Shown: positions 25,714 to 35,512, numbered from the stretch's first letter. The stretch is DNA of 64,000 bases from Variovorax sp. JS1663 (GCF_002157355.1 NZ_LYMK01000024.1:44535-108534); one strand, 5' to 3'. A program made the numbers and translations. Notes: generated from the sequence alone by a model not told the origin.

Positions 25714-28322
25714 CCCCGTGGAGGGACCGCGCGCCGCGGTGGAAAGCCAGGAACTGCCGCCGGATCGGCCTTTGCGGTCGGCGTGGGCAGCGGCTCGGCC
25801 GAGGAGAAGTCGAATCCCGCCCTGATGCGCTCGATCGCACCTGGCGGCAAAGGAGGCGGCGCAACGGTCGCGCGGCTCACAGGCGAAGGAAACCGGCCCA
25901 CGACCGGCGCGACATTCGCCGGCGGGCGCACCTCCGGGCGGGCCGGCAGCAGGCGGAATCCCAGCTGCTGGCCTGAGGGTGCTGCTGGCGTTGGAAGTAC
26001 CCGGGGCGCCGTCTGAGTGGGCCGCGGCGCCGCAGCAGGCGGGCGGGGCTTGAAGGACCCTGGAGGCGGAGGTAGATTTCCCGGCTGAGTCGGTTCGTCT
26101 CGCACGGCCGGCCTTACCTGGCTCTCTCCGGCCGCTACCGCCTGGCGCAGTTTCTCGGCTTCCTTGCGCACCCGGCGCATCAGCGCATCCGCCTCGTTGG
26201 CGTCCTCGACGTCTGCAGCACCAGGCTCACCCGCCGCCGCGGTCGCCGTGGCGATGCCCAGGAAGTCTGCCGGAGCGATTTTGGTCAGGCGGAACACGCC
26301 TTGTGAGGATCCCGTCTGGCTGTCGTCCACATACGAGCCGAACCCACGCTGCTTCATGTCGATCTCGGCCAGGCGGAACCCGTTGGTGGTCAGCTTGCAG
26401 GCCATGAGGCGCTCGAGGGCTGCATCCTCCAGCGCGTCGATCGACTCGACCATCATGAAGAATTCGGCCGCGCCACCGTTGCGGACCAAGCGTCCGCGCA
26501 GCTGGTGGAGCTGGGACAGGCCGAGCCGGTCCGCATCGCGGATGACGACCAGGCCGATGTCGGGAATGTCGATACCCGTTTCCACGACCACCGAGGCCAC
26601 AGCCAGCGGCTTCTCTAGGCTCGTGATCTGCTCGATTGCCACGTCCTTCTCGCTATCCGAGAGGAGGCCGTGGAGGGCCACGACCTGGCCGGGAAAGGCC
26701 TGCTCGAAGGTCGCCGCAGCGTCCACGACGCCCTGCGCAGTGCGGGTAGTGTCTTCCGTGGCCGCGCCCAGATCGAGCTGCGCGCCCACCTTCGAGGCCT
26801 TGGCCTTCTTGGTGACCTCCGCGCTGTCCACGCGCGGGTAGATGACCAGCACGCGCCGGCCGGCCGCGATCGTCTCGCGGATCGCCCGCGTCACGGCGCC
26901 GCGGCTGCGCACGTCGACGATGTGGCTCGTGATCGAGCGCTCCACCGGCGCCTGGCGCAGCGTGAAGACCTGCATGCCGTCGAAGAACACGGTGGCGAGG
27001 GAACGCGGGATGGGCGTGGCCGTCGCCTCGATGACGTGCGTCGCTGGCCCGACGAGCGCGCCGCGCGTCTGCACCGAGAGCTTGTGCTGCTCGTCCATCA
27101 CCAGCACGTTGGGGACGATGCCAGCCTTGGCGCACGCGCTGGTCAGGCCGCTGGTGCCGACCAGGATGTGGTCCCGGTTCTGGATCTTCCTGCCAGCCTC
27201 GACCCGCTCGACGCCGCGGATCTCGCCGGCGAAGCGCCGCAGGATCTGCTTGGCGATCTGGTTGGCCAGGATGATGGTGGGCGCCATGATGGCCAAGCTC
27301 GCGCCGTTCTGGTGGGCCACGATGGCGGGCAGCAGGAAGGTGAGCGTCTTGCCGGTACCGACGTCGCCCGGAATGAGGCCGTTCATGGGCACGGGCGAGC
27401 GAAGCGCTCTGGCAATCCCGAGGATCGCGGCGCGCTGATCGTCCGTGAGCGTCTCGGCTTGCTTGGCGGCCAGGTCGAGCACCTGCTGGTCCGGCACGAT
27501 GAGTGGCGCGTCCCGGTGGGGCTGGCGCTTGCTCTGGGTGCGTGCGGCGGTCCGGATCGACGCCGCATCGATGCGCTGCGCCAGCTGGAGCGCGCGCTCG
27601 CCTGCTGTAACCGACACGGGCCGGTGCAAGGCGACGAGCAGATCGCGAAGGGTCGAGAAGACGGGCACGCCCTCGGCGAGATCGGCCAGGTCGTACTGCA
27701 CGCACGCAAGCACGCCCGCCTCGTCCAGCTGCATGGCCGCGACGATGTGGCGCTCGCACTTCAGGTAAGCGGCTTCCTTGTCCAGCACCGCATGGACAGC
27801 GCTGGTGACAGCCTCGCCCGTGACGCGCCCCGGCATGCCCAGGTAGCGCGCCCAGATGCCGCCGATCGCACCGCTGTGCGGCTGCTCGGCGCCGGGCTCG
27901 ACGTACAGATTCCCGCCGAAGCGCTTCACGGTGCCCAGGAAGTGAACCATCGAGCCAACCTCAGTGGAGCGCCAGCCCCAGGGCGCAAACGAGTTCAGGT
28001 AGGCGATGCCGCCGGTGTCGTCCGCGACCTCGATCTGCAGGCGACCGATGTTCTTCCAGAACGGGTACTGCTTCTCCTGCAGCTCCGCCATGGACGTGAT
28101 GACCCGTCCGCCCCAGGACGCCGGCGTTTTGTCCTTGTTGACCGCCTTGACGCGATCGGTCACTAAAAGGCTCAGGAGGTGAGACGTCTCTCCGGTCTGG
28201 TCCGCCTCGTCCAGATCAGAGATCGAGCTCGTGCAGTCGACATAGGCAGCCGGCACGCACAGGAGCGCCAGGTCCGGGTCGGAGAGCTTGAGGCGAGACA
28301 GAAAAGTAGGGGAGGAGGCCAT
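25710..28322 (-). CDS. RecG-like superfamily 2 DNA helicase with proline-rich tail
   Basis: 870 residues. The N-terminal region (about 60-260) could be the wedge/OB part. Helicase motifs follow: GDVGTGKT (Walker A, near 325), VLMDEQHKLS (motif II), EATATPIPRSLA (motif III), and in the second domain VVVETGIDIP and LHQLRGRLVRNG. These match RecG, which remodels forks and branched DNA, although the usual RFG after DEQH is changed to KLS. The last 170 residues are Pro/Ala/Arg-rich and contain QQLGFRLLPARPE near residue 785, similar to the GFGFxRP peptides of other replication proteins. A chromosomal-type RecG lacks such a tail. Confidence 0.85.
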   Translation of the reverse strand: MASSPTFLSRLKLSDPDLALLCVPAAYVDCTSSISDLDEADQTGETSHLLSLLVTDRVKAVNKDKTPASWGGRVITSMAELQEKQYPFWKNIGRLQIEVADDTGGIAYLNSFAPWGWRSTEVGSMVHFLGTVKRFGGNLYVEPGAEQPHSGAIGGIWARYLGMPGRVTGEAVTSAVHAVLDKEAAYLKCERHIVAAMQLDEAGVLACVQYDLADLAEGVPVFSTLRDLLVALHRPVSVTAGERALQLAQRIDAASIRTAARTQSKRQPHRDAPLIVPDQQVLDLAAKQAETLTDDQRAAILGIARALRSPVPMNGLIPGDVGTGKTLTFLLPAIVAHQNGASLAIMAPTIILANQIAKQILRRFAGEIRGVERVEAGRKIQNRDHILVGTSGLTSACAKAGIVPNVLVMDEQHKLSVQTRGALVGPATHVIEATATPIPRSLATVFFDGMQVFTLRQAPVERSITSHIVDVRSRGAVTRAIRETIAAGRRVLVIYPRVDSAEVTKKAKASKVGAQLDLGAATEDTTRTAQGVVDAAATFEQAFPGQVVALHGLLSDSEKDVAIEQITSLEKPLAVASVVVETGIDIPDIGLVVIRDADRLGLSQLHQLRGRLVRNGGAAEFFMMVESIDALEDAALERLMACKLTTNGFRLAEIDMKQRGFGSYVDDSQTGSSQGVFRLTKIAPADFLGIATATAAAGEPGAADVEDANEADALMRRVRKEAEKLRQAVAAGESQVRPAVRDEPTQPGNLPPPPGSFKPRPPAAAPRPTQTAPRVLPTPAAPSGQQLGFRLLPARPEVRPPANVAPVVGRFPSPVSRATVAPPPLPPGAIERIRAGFDFSSAEPLPTPTAKADPAAVPGFPPRRAVPPRG

Positions 28323-28716
28323 GGTCGGGCCGCGGAGGGCGGCCTGTGCTTTCTTCTTCCGTAGAAGGATATCGGCACAGACCGCACTTCCGCAAGGCAG
28401 TGATCTGCGAATCGCCTACCGTGGTTTTATCGCGCAACGACCGGACGATGGTCGGAGCCAGGCCCGAACGATCTCGGAATCGAGCGGCAGCCCGTGCCAT
28501 GGTGCGGTTCGGAGCCGGACCATTCAGCGGGCGGGCGAGTCGCCGGTGCGTTCTGCATCTCAGCGCTCGCGCCCTTCTGACAGGCCTTTCGGCCAGCAAT
28601 TGCCATTGCTGGGGGCAGATTCTGCGCTCGCAACCCCATACCGACAAGGAGCGGCCAATGGAACCTGAGTCGAACACAACCGATGGCGCCCCACATGTCC
28701 CGGCGGAGGGCGTCGT
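28323..28716. other. Non-coding gap upstream of the recG-like gene
   Basis: About 395 bases with no supported gene. It may hold a promoter or leader for the recG-like gene on the minus strand. A plus-strand ATG at 28660 has a good AAGGAG before it, but that frame runs antisense through the next gene and is serine-rich, so it was not accepted. No strong repeats noted. Confidence 0.35.
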
Positions 28717-29617
28717 TCAATGCGCAGAAGGGCTCTCGGCCCCGACCTCCGCGGCTTCGTCACAGATCAGCGCACCCATCACATCGTCGGCCTCGTCCTC
28801 GATGTCGGCCAGCAGCGCCAACCCCGGGGCGGGCTTCCAGATCTTGGCCGGATTGACGCTATGCAGCGGCCCGACCACCTGCCTTTCGGGGGCAAGAGCG
28901 AGCATTCCGACGCCAACCCATGCACCACGGCTGCGCGGCTCGCGAACTTTGCCGTTTGCGAGTGGCGGACGGTCGTCCTCGAACTCGACGCTCGCGGTAG
29001 GGCCAGACGGCCCCACGAACAGCTCCTCGATCCGACCGAAGCGCGAGCCCGCTTTCCCCGAAGCCATCAGTCCCGTCGTGCGCACCCGATCGCCGACGCG
29101 AAGGCCCCAGGCTTCACGCAGCAGCGGCGTACCGTTGGGGTGGTAGCCGGCATAGACGACCGGCAGGGACGAAGGGTCGCGCGCGAACTTGCCGATCTGC
29201 GAGCGCTGCAGGCCAATCCCGCCGCTGACCTCGGAGAACTCAAGGGTGTCCGCCAGCTTGCCTGCACGGATCAGTTCGCCAGCCATTCGCCGCATCAGGT
29301 AGCGGTAGAGCCCGCCCCCCGCAAGCAGGACGCGGGTGACGTCCTTCGGCCATTCCATCGAGTCGATGAACTGCTCGAGGTCGAACTCGAGCTCGCGCGC
29401 GCGCACAGGGGTCATGAACTTATCGTAGGGTTCGACCACCCCTGCTGCCCGGAATGAATCCATGCAACGCCGATAGGACCACGACGTGCGGAAGCTGGCC
29501 GTCGGGCAGGTTCGCCCGCAGCGACTGCCACATGACGCCCTGGTAGAAGTCCTGCGCCGGCGCCGGGTGACCAAGCTTCGTCGACGAGCAGGCCATCAGA
29601 ATGAGCGGCTTCGACAT
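28717..29617 (-). pseudogene. DUF6884-like protein, frameshifted
   Basis: Two overlapping frames together make one protein of about 299 residues. The first (from ATG 29617) gives MSKPLILMACSSTKLG and ends after VVVLSALHGFIPGSR; the second continues VVEPYDKFMTP. The order Cys-Ser/Ser-Thr-Lys, then Ser-Ala-x-His-Gly, then Pro-Tyr-Asp is the DUF6884 pattern. The frames rejoin if one base is removed from the C4 run at 29439-29442. The rest of the protein carries an additional C-terminal domain. This is either a real inactivation, a programmed shift or a homopolymer sequencing error. Confidence 0.7.
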
Positions 29618-29621
29618 TGGT

Positions 29622-29906
29622 TCAGGCTGCCTGCGTGATCTTGCGCAGAGCGAAGCCTTCCGTGAGCTCGAACGACACGCGGTCGTTCCAGGTGAGCGCC
29701 AGGCGCGCGGGCCGCTTGCCGTTCGCGATGTGCCCGCGCACCTCGTCGATCTCCAGAGAGTGCTTCGGGTAGCGCACCTTCGACTCGCCGGTCACGCGCA
29801 GCTCGACCTCGCGATCCACCGTGAAGCCCTGCGGCGGCTCCTGCTCGGACAGCCACATGGCCATGGCCGCCGACGGCTCCGTCTGGGTGATGACTTCACC
29901 CACCAC
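29622..29906 (-). CDS. Unknown small protein
   Basis: 94 residues if the GTG at 29906 is used; that codon shares one base with the tnpB stop (TAGTG). An internal ATG at 29864 gives 80 residues and may be the original start, because the 5' end was probably altered by the IS605 insertion. Beta-rich, no recognised family. Confidence 0.5.
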   Translation of the reverse strand: MVGEVITQTEPSAAMAMWLSEQEPPQGFTVDREVELRVTGESKVRYPKHSLEIDEVRGHIANGKRPARLALTWNDRVSFELTEGFALRKITQAA

Positions 29907-29934
29907 TAAACCGCCAAGGCGCTTGTAGTGGGGG
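29901..29934 (-). repeat. Right-end hairpin of the IS605-type element
   Basis: CACTA at 29903-29907 and its complement TAGTG at 29926-29930 form a stem with an inner GCC/GGC pair, and the tnpB stop falls within it. The same layout is seen at the solitary tnpB. It probably marks the right end and the 3' part of the TnpB guide RNA. Confidence 0.5.
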
Positions 29935-31426
29935 TTTCAGTTTCTGCTTCTTCGACGACTGCGCGAGCGGCGTTTCGCCGCCTGCGTCTTACGGTGTCTC
30001 CACAGACATGGCTCTCCGAGACTTGCTCGGTGCCCGGACCAGTCCGGCCCTCCCGTTGATCGTCCTCAGCTTTCGATTTGCGCAGCACTGAGCCCGCCTT
30101 CTTCTTCCGCTTGAGGGTGTAGCTTCCCGAGACGATTGCCTCGACCCCGCGGCGCGCTATGTTGCGCGCGGCGTTGGTGTCCGCATTCTCGGTGTGCCCG
30201 CATCGCTGACAGACGAACTGCTCCTGGCTGGGGCGGTTGTCGGGGTGAGTGTGGCCGCAGGCCGAGCACTCTTGCGAGCTATGTTTGGGATCGACCCGGA
30301 TCGCCAGCTTGCCAGCGGCCAAGGCTTTGTACTCGGTATAGAGCCTTACCTGACCCCAGGCAGAGCCCAGGATCGATCTGTTGAGGCCTGTCTTCTGGCG
30401 CACATTCTTGCCCGGCGCTTCCGCGGTGCCCTTGGCGCTGCGGGTCATGTTCTTGATCTGCAGCGCCTCGAAGACGATCAGACGCACATCGTGATCGACA
30501 AGCGCCCGGCTGACCTGGTGAGCGAAGTCCTTGCGCAAGTCTGCTGCGTAGCGCGCCGCGGCAGCCACGCGATGCCGAGCTTTGGCTTTGTTCTTGGAGC
30601 CGGCCTGGCGCCGCGCGGCGATGCGCTGCCAGCGCCGCCGCTGCACTTCTTTGCGCTGCAGGCGCTCGTGCTCGATCGGTTTGAGGGCGAAGCCTTTGCT
30701 AATCCCTTGGGCCTCGGCGGCCATCAGGGGCACCTTCACGCCCAGGTCGACCCCGATCGTTTGATCGAGCAGCTCTTCCTTGCTGTACTGGCGCAGGTAT
30801 ACGAGCGTGTCTGCCGCGTCCGGACCGAGCGCGTCATCCTCATTGCAGAACGACACATGCCAGCGACCCGCGTCCACGCTGATGTGGATGGTCTTGGGCG
30901 GCTGCCACTTCTGGTCTTCCGGCACCGACGTGATGGCGAATGGCAGTTCGCCGCACGGGAACTTGGCGTTGCCAAGGATCAGGCGCCATTGCTGGCGACT
31001 GGCTTGCACGGATTTGGCCTGTGAGACCGGCACGGGCTCGAAGCGGAACAGCTCGCTCGTGACCCAGACGCTCTGGCGTCCATGGCGCTTCTTGACGGTG
31101 GGCCTGCCGGCGAGCTTCTTGAAGAACTTCGTGTACGCCTGGCTAAACAGGACCACGCCATTGCGCAGCAGCTGCGGCGGCACTTCGCGCAGCCAGCGGG
31201 TGTCCTCTTCGGGGTTGCCATTGCCGTCGCCGATGTAGCGCGCGTAGCTCTGGTCCTGCTCCGGGTACTGGCCCACCAGCGCCAGGCGCTTGCGTTGCAT
31301 GGTGCGGAAGTAGTGATCCTCACGCACGCGTGCGTTGTAGATGAATCGCTGGCAACCAATCCAGCGAAGCAAGATTGATTGAACGACCTTGCTGGGGTAG
31401 GCGCGGAACTCGAAACCCTTTAGCAT
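29906..31426 (-). CDS. tnpB: TnpB RNA-guided nuclease of the IS605-type element
   Basis: 506 residues beginning MLKGFEFRAYPS, the standard TnpB N terminus. RuvC-I TIGVDLGVKVPL (about 220), RuvC-II VFEALQIKNM (about 320), zinc finger CSACG...CQRCG (about 390-412) and RuvC-III ADTNAARNI (about 417) are all intact. A basic C-terminal extension of about 75 residues follows. Sequence differs clearly from the other TnpB at 24.3-25.7 kb, so this is an independent acquisition. Confidence 0.93.
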   Translation of the reverse strand: MLKGFEFRAYPSKVVQSILLRWIGCQRFIYNARVREDHYFRTMQRKRLALVGQYPEQDQSYARYIGDGNGNPEEDTRWLREVPPQLLRNGVVLFSQAYTKFFKKLAGRPTVKKRHGRQSVWVTSELFRFEPVPVSQAKSVQASRQQWRLILGNAKFPCGELPFAITSVPEDQKWQPPKTIHISVDAGRWHVSFCNEDDALGPDAADTLVYLRQYSKEELLDQTIGVDLGVKVPLMAAEAQGISKGFALKPIEHERLQRKEVQRRRWQRIAARRQAGSKNKAKARHRVAAAARYAADLRKDFAHQVSRALVDHDVRLIVFEALQIKNMTRSAKGTAEAPGKNVRQKTGLNRSILGSAWGQVRLYTEYKALAAGKLAIRVDPKHSSQECSACGHTHPDNRPSQEQFVCQRCGHTENADTNAARNIARRGVEAIVSGSYTLKRKKKAGSVLRKSKAEDDQREGRTGPGTEQVSESHVCGDTVRRRRRNAARAVVEEAETETPTTSALAV

Positions 31427-32040
31427 TCTCGCCAGTTTACGTTAGGTCGCAAATTGAATGAAGCGCAGTCATCGGCATCACACGCCGTTTTTGCTTTAAA
31501 GCTACACATTGTCTTGGTAACCAAGTACCGGCGCCAAACCTTGACGCCGGAGATCCTGGCGTACCTGCGCGAAGCCTTCGCCGAGATCCTGGCTTCCTGG
31601 CGCTGCGAACTGGTCGAGTTCGGCGGAGAGGCTGATCACGTACGCATCCTGGCCTCTATCCATCCGGCCCTGAACATCTCCACGCTGATCAACAACTTGA
31701 AGACGGCCAGCTCACGTCGGTGCGGCAACCGATTCGCGCAGCACCTGGCAACGTTCTACAAAAAGCCTGCGTTCTGGCACCGGGCCTACTTTGTGTCCAG
31801 CGTCGGAGCGGTGAGCCTGGAGACGGTCTGCAACTACGTGCAGAACCAGGGGACGAGCAACAAGCGCGGCAGGCGGCCGAAGGCCCACGAAGGCATGCCG
31901 CCGCATCGCGCGGCAGCACCCGCGTGACCCCCATCTGACAGTCGGCTTGCGCTTCGAGAAAGTCCCGCCCGGGCTGCGCTCTCGGCCACACACCCATCTG
32001 GCCCTTGCGGGGGCCGACGGTCGATCGGTTACGCGATGTC
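29907..32040. mobile_element. IS605-type insertion sequence (IS200/IS605 family)
   Basis: Divergent tnpB (minus) and tnpA (plus) separated by 27 bases form a classical IS605 layout of about 2.1 kb. The right end lies near the hairpin at 29901-29934 and the left end in the 31930-32040 stretch after tnpA, which has a GGCCCTTGCGGGGGCC hairpin near 32006. It separates the primase gene from its former operon partners without obvious loss of sequence. Ends are approximate because this family makes no target duplication. Confidence 0.75.
31454..31927 (+). CDS. tnpA: TnpA-like Y1 transposase with altered HUH motif
   Basis: 157 residues. The typical start LHIVLVTKYRRQTL and the tyrosine motif ETVCNYVQNQGT are present. 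The metal-binding HUH motif, normally His-x-His as in DHVHLL, reads DHVRIL here, so the second His is Arg. That change would be expected to impair nicking, so the element may be immobile or need a helper. Starts 27 bases from the divergent tnpB. Confidence 0.88.
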   Translation: MNEAQSSASHAVFALKLHIVLVTKYRRQTLTPEILAYLREAFAEILASWRCELVEFGGEADHVRILASIHPALNISTLINNLKTASSRRCGNRFAQHLATFYKKPAFWHRAYFVSSVGAVSLETVCNYVQNQGTSNKRGRRPKAHEGMPPHRAAAPA

Positions 32041-32044
32041 TCGG

Positions 32045-35000
32045 TCAGCCCCGGGGCGCCTCCGCCGCCTCGAGTTCTTCCTGCTCGATCTGCTCGTGCT
32101 CGCCCCGCTCCACGGTCTCGTCCGCGAGGGCCTCTGGCGCCTTCGGAGCCATTCGCGCGCCTGCCTCGCTCAGTGAGCGGCTCATGTGCAGCTTCGAGTT
32201 GATGTAGATGAACTTGTCCGGGTCCGTGTAGTGGCTTCGCGGGCGAATGATCCGGAAGTACGAGCTCACCCCACCCGTCGCGATCTCGATGCCTCCCTCG
32301 ACCGCGCCCCGCACTTCCGGGGCGATGGGGGACTTCCTGGAGACGACGATCGTGTCGGCGATTGCATCGGCCATCGGGTCGTCAATGCCTCGATACGGCT
32401 CCTGCTTGACCACCTTCCCGTTGATCACCACTGTGCTCGCAACCGCCTTCTCGCTCGACTGTGGAGCAGCCTTGCGCGGCACCTTGATCAGCGCGGAGCG
32501 GAGAGGATTGCCAACCTGCAGTTCGACCACAACGTGTCCATTCGGAAGCTCTTCGTCGGGCTTGCGCGCGCCGGCCCATTCCCCCGGCGTGTAGCGACTG
32601 CCAGCGGGAAGATCGTTGCTGGGCCAGACGTCCAAGGCCGGGTAGGTGGCGGGCACGCCGTCGTCGCCGTAGTGCGGCTCGTCGAAAAGCTTGGCGAAGT
32701 CTTGCGACTGGCCATTGACGCTCGCCTGGCCGGTTGAGAGGCGGGCTGGCGCGCCAAACCCCAAAGGCTTTGACGGCAGCGCGGCTGGCTTGCGCAGGGA
32801 GAACCCTGCAGGCGCCGCCGCAGCCGGTCGGGCCGGCGCGCCTGATACCGGAGGCGGCGATGCAGGGCGGGTGAAGCCAAACCCTCGGCCTGGCGCCGCG
32901 GCTGCAGACCCCGGCTTCGTGCCGCGAGCGAACGCCAGCACCTGAAGCGGTCGCGAGGCCCCGGCGGCCGGGCCAGCGGCCGGCGCGGAATCAGCCGCCG
33001 GCGGCTGTCCCACCGCTGGCGCATCCCCGTCCGCGAAGGAATCCAGGTAGCCATCATCGAGATCCGGCATCCCGGCCTGTTCAGGCTCGTCCGCAGCACT
33101 TTCACCCCACGGTTCGAGCAGATCCGGGGGGATCACGCTCGTGGCGATGGGCGTAGCGGCGGCCGGCGCGGCCCCAGCAGGTAGGGCGGCAGATGTGCCG
33201 ACCGAGGGATAGATTGCGCTCGCCGGCAACGCCTCCTTCGCCTGGGCCTTGCGGGCCTTGTCCAGCAGAGCGCGCTTGGACGACTTCCCCGCCCCACTGG
33301 CGACGGCGGTCGGTTCGACTGGGCTCGCTGGCGAGATGGGTAGCGTGTTCATGATCGACGGAGAGTCCTTGTTCCTCAAATTGTCCCGCAGCCGATCTAT
33401 TTCGCGGAATATTGTTTTGGATACAGCCTCTGCTTCCGGCGACACGAACAAATCTTGGTCATGCTCGTCCGGGACGATGCTCTCCGATTCGCCCGGCGCG
33501 GGTTGGCTGGCCGGGGCTTCCCCATTCGCGAAGGCGTCGTTGGCATTGGGGACGCCGGCGTTCTCAGTCACCCTGCGCATCAGCCGCTCCAGCTGCGCGT
33601 TCATTCTGCGAACGCCCTCCTCCTGCTTCGCCTGGGCTTCCTCGATGACGGCGGCTGCGTTGCGCGCCATCTCCACTTCAAAGGCCGCCTTCTTCGCATC
33701 GAACCAGGCCTGAACGTCTTCTGGGCTTCCATCGCCGAGGTACCCGTTTTTGCGGATCCCCGAGACCAGGCGCGCGTGCTTGCGCTTCGCGTTGCGCCGA
33801 TTCCGCTCCTCGAGCTGCTCTGGGCTGAGGTCAGCTTCCTTGCGGTAGACCCGTGGCGGTGCCTTGCCCGCCTTTCGCGCTTCCTTGAGCGCCGCCGCGT
33901 CGTCGTGTCGGCGAAGAAACGCTCGCACGGTCTGAGCTTCCAGGCTGAGCTTGGCGGCGATCGATGACGCCACCTTCCGCTCGGGGACGGAGGTGTCCCC
34001 GGCCTCGCGCGCGGCGGACAGTTCGTCACGAATGCGCAGGGCATCCGCCTGCCAGGAGCTGCGGACTTCACGGCGCTCTGCCCGACCCTCAACCTTGCGA
34101 TCAGCGCGGGCGCGCTTCTCGTTCTGGTCGATGATTGTCCGCAGGCCAGTCATCTCGTCGCTGGTGATCCCGAAAACGTTGATCAGGTAGTCGTTCGAAG
34201 GCGTGTAGCGTGGGTCCCACTCGCCGCCCGCGAACCGCACGCGGTGACCTGCTTCGCTCGCCCTAATGCGGTTGATCAGCGTATTCAGCGCACCTGACTG
34301 CTGCGGGTGAAGAAATCCTCGAGGCCCCTGCAGCCCGACCCCATCGAAGGCTTGGATCAGGTCGCTGACTTCTTCGTACACGTTACCCGAATTGATCACC
34401 CCGCCTTGCGCAAACATGGTCACGAGCCAGAACAGGAAAAGGTCGCGGCTGCCTTCTGGAATGCCCCTTGAGCCACTAGCCCGGCAACGCATGATCGCCA
34501 GATCTCGGAGGTCAAGGGCTCTGGCCAGCGACAGTGGCAGATCAAAGCGCCCGCTTTTCCCATTCCTTCCCAAGCGAGCCATCCTGTCGTGATGCGCGTC
34601 CGTGAAGGCCGTCAGGCGATCGACATTGCCATAGTATCCGGGAGGCAGGGTGAAGTTCGGCACGAAAGCGTTGGCGCCGACCCGATGGCCGACCTTCGCC
34701 CCGGCTTTCAAAATCGCAATAGTCGTCTGCTCGTCGAACAAGTTGACGGCCTCGAACAGCGTTTCGAATGAGTGACGCCTGTGGCTGTCCCACACGACAC
34801 GTACCAGCCCACCGTCGCCCCTATCGTCCCTCCCAGATACCTTTCCGTTGACTGTGTTCACCACTCGCAGAACGCGCGCGGCATCGATCGCCTTGACGTC
34901 GGCGCCGAGATCGACGAAGAGCTGGGTCAACATCTTTTGAACCAGCTTCCAGTCCTCCTTCTTGGTATCGGGAACTGGCTTGTCGAGAAGCCATTTCAGG

Positions 35001-35512
35001 TAGAGACCGCGGCCCGAGGAGACGATATGGCTAGGGTGGGGTATCCCTGCGAAGTGCGCGCGAGCCAGAAGCGTTTCCACGAACTCATCCGTCGGAACGA
35101 TTCCTTGCGAGTAGCAATCGAGGTCGACCCAGCACAGCTGCATGCTCTTGACGTTCCAGGAGCGCCGAGATCTCTCACTCGCGAACAGGGCATTGCTCGC
35201 ATAGAAGTCGGGCAAGCGCATGCGCTCGGCCGCGGATATGACCTCTTGAAGCATGGACACGTGGTACATGGACTGGCGGCGTTTCGCATCCGCTCCCAGG
35301 TTCAGCACTGCCATGTATCCGAACCGAGACTGCTCCTGCGGGGTCAGGCCGTGCACGCCATAGGCGAGTGCCGTCTCATGAACCCCGCCCACTTGCACCG
35401 ACGTCAGCGCTGACCCGAACGCTTCGTCCAGATCATCTTCAAATAGAACACCGCTCTCTTGCACTGCTCGCACGCAAACGAGCGAGCGCCGGTGGCCCAG
35501 AAGGCCATCCAC
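32045..35512 (-). CDS. Archaeo-eukaryotic-type primase/replication protein with long flexible tail
   Basis: 1155 residues from a GTG at 35512. AEP-primase-like motifs: CWVDLD (residues 127-132), HIVSSGRGLYLKW (162-174) and DAARVLRVVNTVN (210-222), the set seen in plasmid and phage AEP replicases. Residues about 450-640 are basic, helical and coiled-coil-like. Residues about 680-960 are Ala/Pro-rich and contain GRGFGFTRPAS near 875, AGFSLRKPA near 904 and PLGFGAPARL near 919, repeats of the peptide shared with DnaB and the loader. A folded C-terminal domain of about 180 residues follows. It likely primes plasmid replication or the transferred strand. Confidence 0.75.
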   Translation of the reverse strand: MDGLLGHRRSLVCVRAVQESGVLFEDDLDEAFGSALTSVQVGGVHETALAYGVHGLTPQEQSRFGYMAVLNLGADAKRRQSMYHVSMLQEVISAAERMRLPDFYASNALFASERSRRSWNVKSMQLCWVDLDCYSQGIVPTDEFVETLLARAHFAGIPHPSHIVSSGRGLYLKWLLDKPVPDTKKEDWKLVQKMLTQLFVDLGADVKAIDAARVLRVVNTVNGKVSGRDDRGDGGLVRVVWDSHRRHSFETLFEAVNLFDEQTTIAILKAGAKVGHRVGANAFVPNFTLPPGYYGNVDRLTAFTDAHHDRMARLGRNGKSGRFDLPLSLARALDLRDLAIMRCRASGSRGIPEGSRDLFLFWLVTMFAQGGVINSGNVYEEVSDLIQAFDGVGLQGPRGFLHPQQSGALNTLINRIRASEAGHRVRFAGGEWDPRYTPSNDYLINVFGITSDEMTGLRTIIDQNEKRARADRKVEGRAERREVRSSWQADALRIRDELSAAREAGDTSVPERKVASSIAAKLSLEAQTVRAFLRRHDDAAALKEARKAGKAPPRVYRKEADLSPEQLEERNRRNAKRKHARLVSGIRKNGYLGDGSPEDVQAWFDAKKAAFEVEMARNAAAVIEEAQAKQEEGVRRMNAQLERLMRRVTENAGVPNANDAFANGEAPASQPAPGESESIVPDEHDQDLFVSPEAEAVSKTIFREIDRLRDNLRNKDSPSIMNTLPISPASPVEPTAVASGAGKSSKRALLDKARKAQAKEALPASAIYPSVGTSAALPAGAAPAAATPIATSVIPPDLLEPWGESAADEPEQAGMPDLDDGYLDSFADGDAPAVGQPPAADSAPAAGPAAGASRPLQVLAFARGTKPGSAAAAPGRGFGFTRPASPPPVSGAPARPAAAAPAGFSLRKPAALPSKPLGFGAPARLSTGQASVNGQSQDFAKLFDEPHYGDDGVPATYPALDVWPSNDLPAGSRYTPGEWAGARKPDEELPNGHVVVELQVGNPLRSALIKVPRKAAPQSSEKAVASTVVINGKVVKQEPYRGIDDPMADAIADTIVVSRKSPIAPEVRGAVEGGIEIATGGVSSYFRIIRPRSHYTDPDKFIYINSKLHMSRSLSEAGARMAPKAPEALADETVERGEHEQIEQEELEAAEAPRG

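Noticed and set aside
28660..29146. Plus-strand frame with a good AAGGAG before ATG 28660
   Set aside because: Runs antisense through the DUF6884-like gene and yields a serine-rich low-complexity product; the ribosome-binding match is probably chance.
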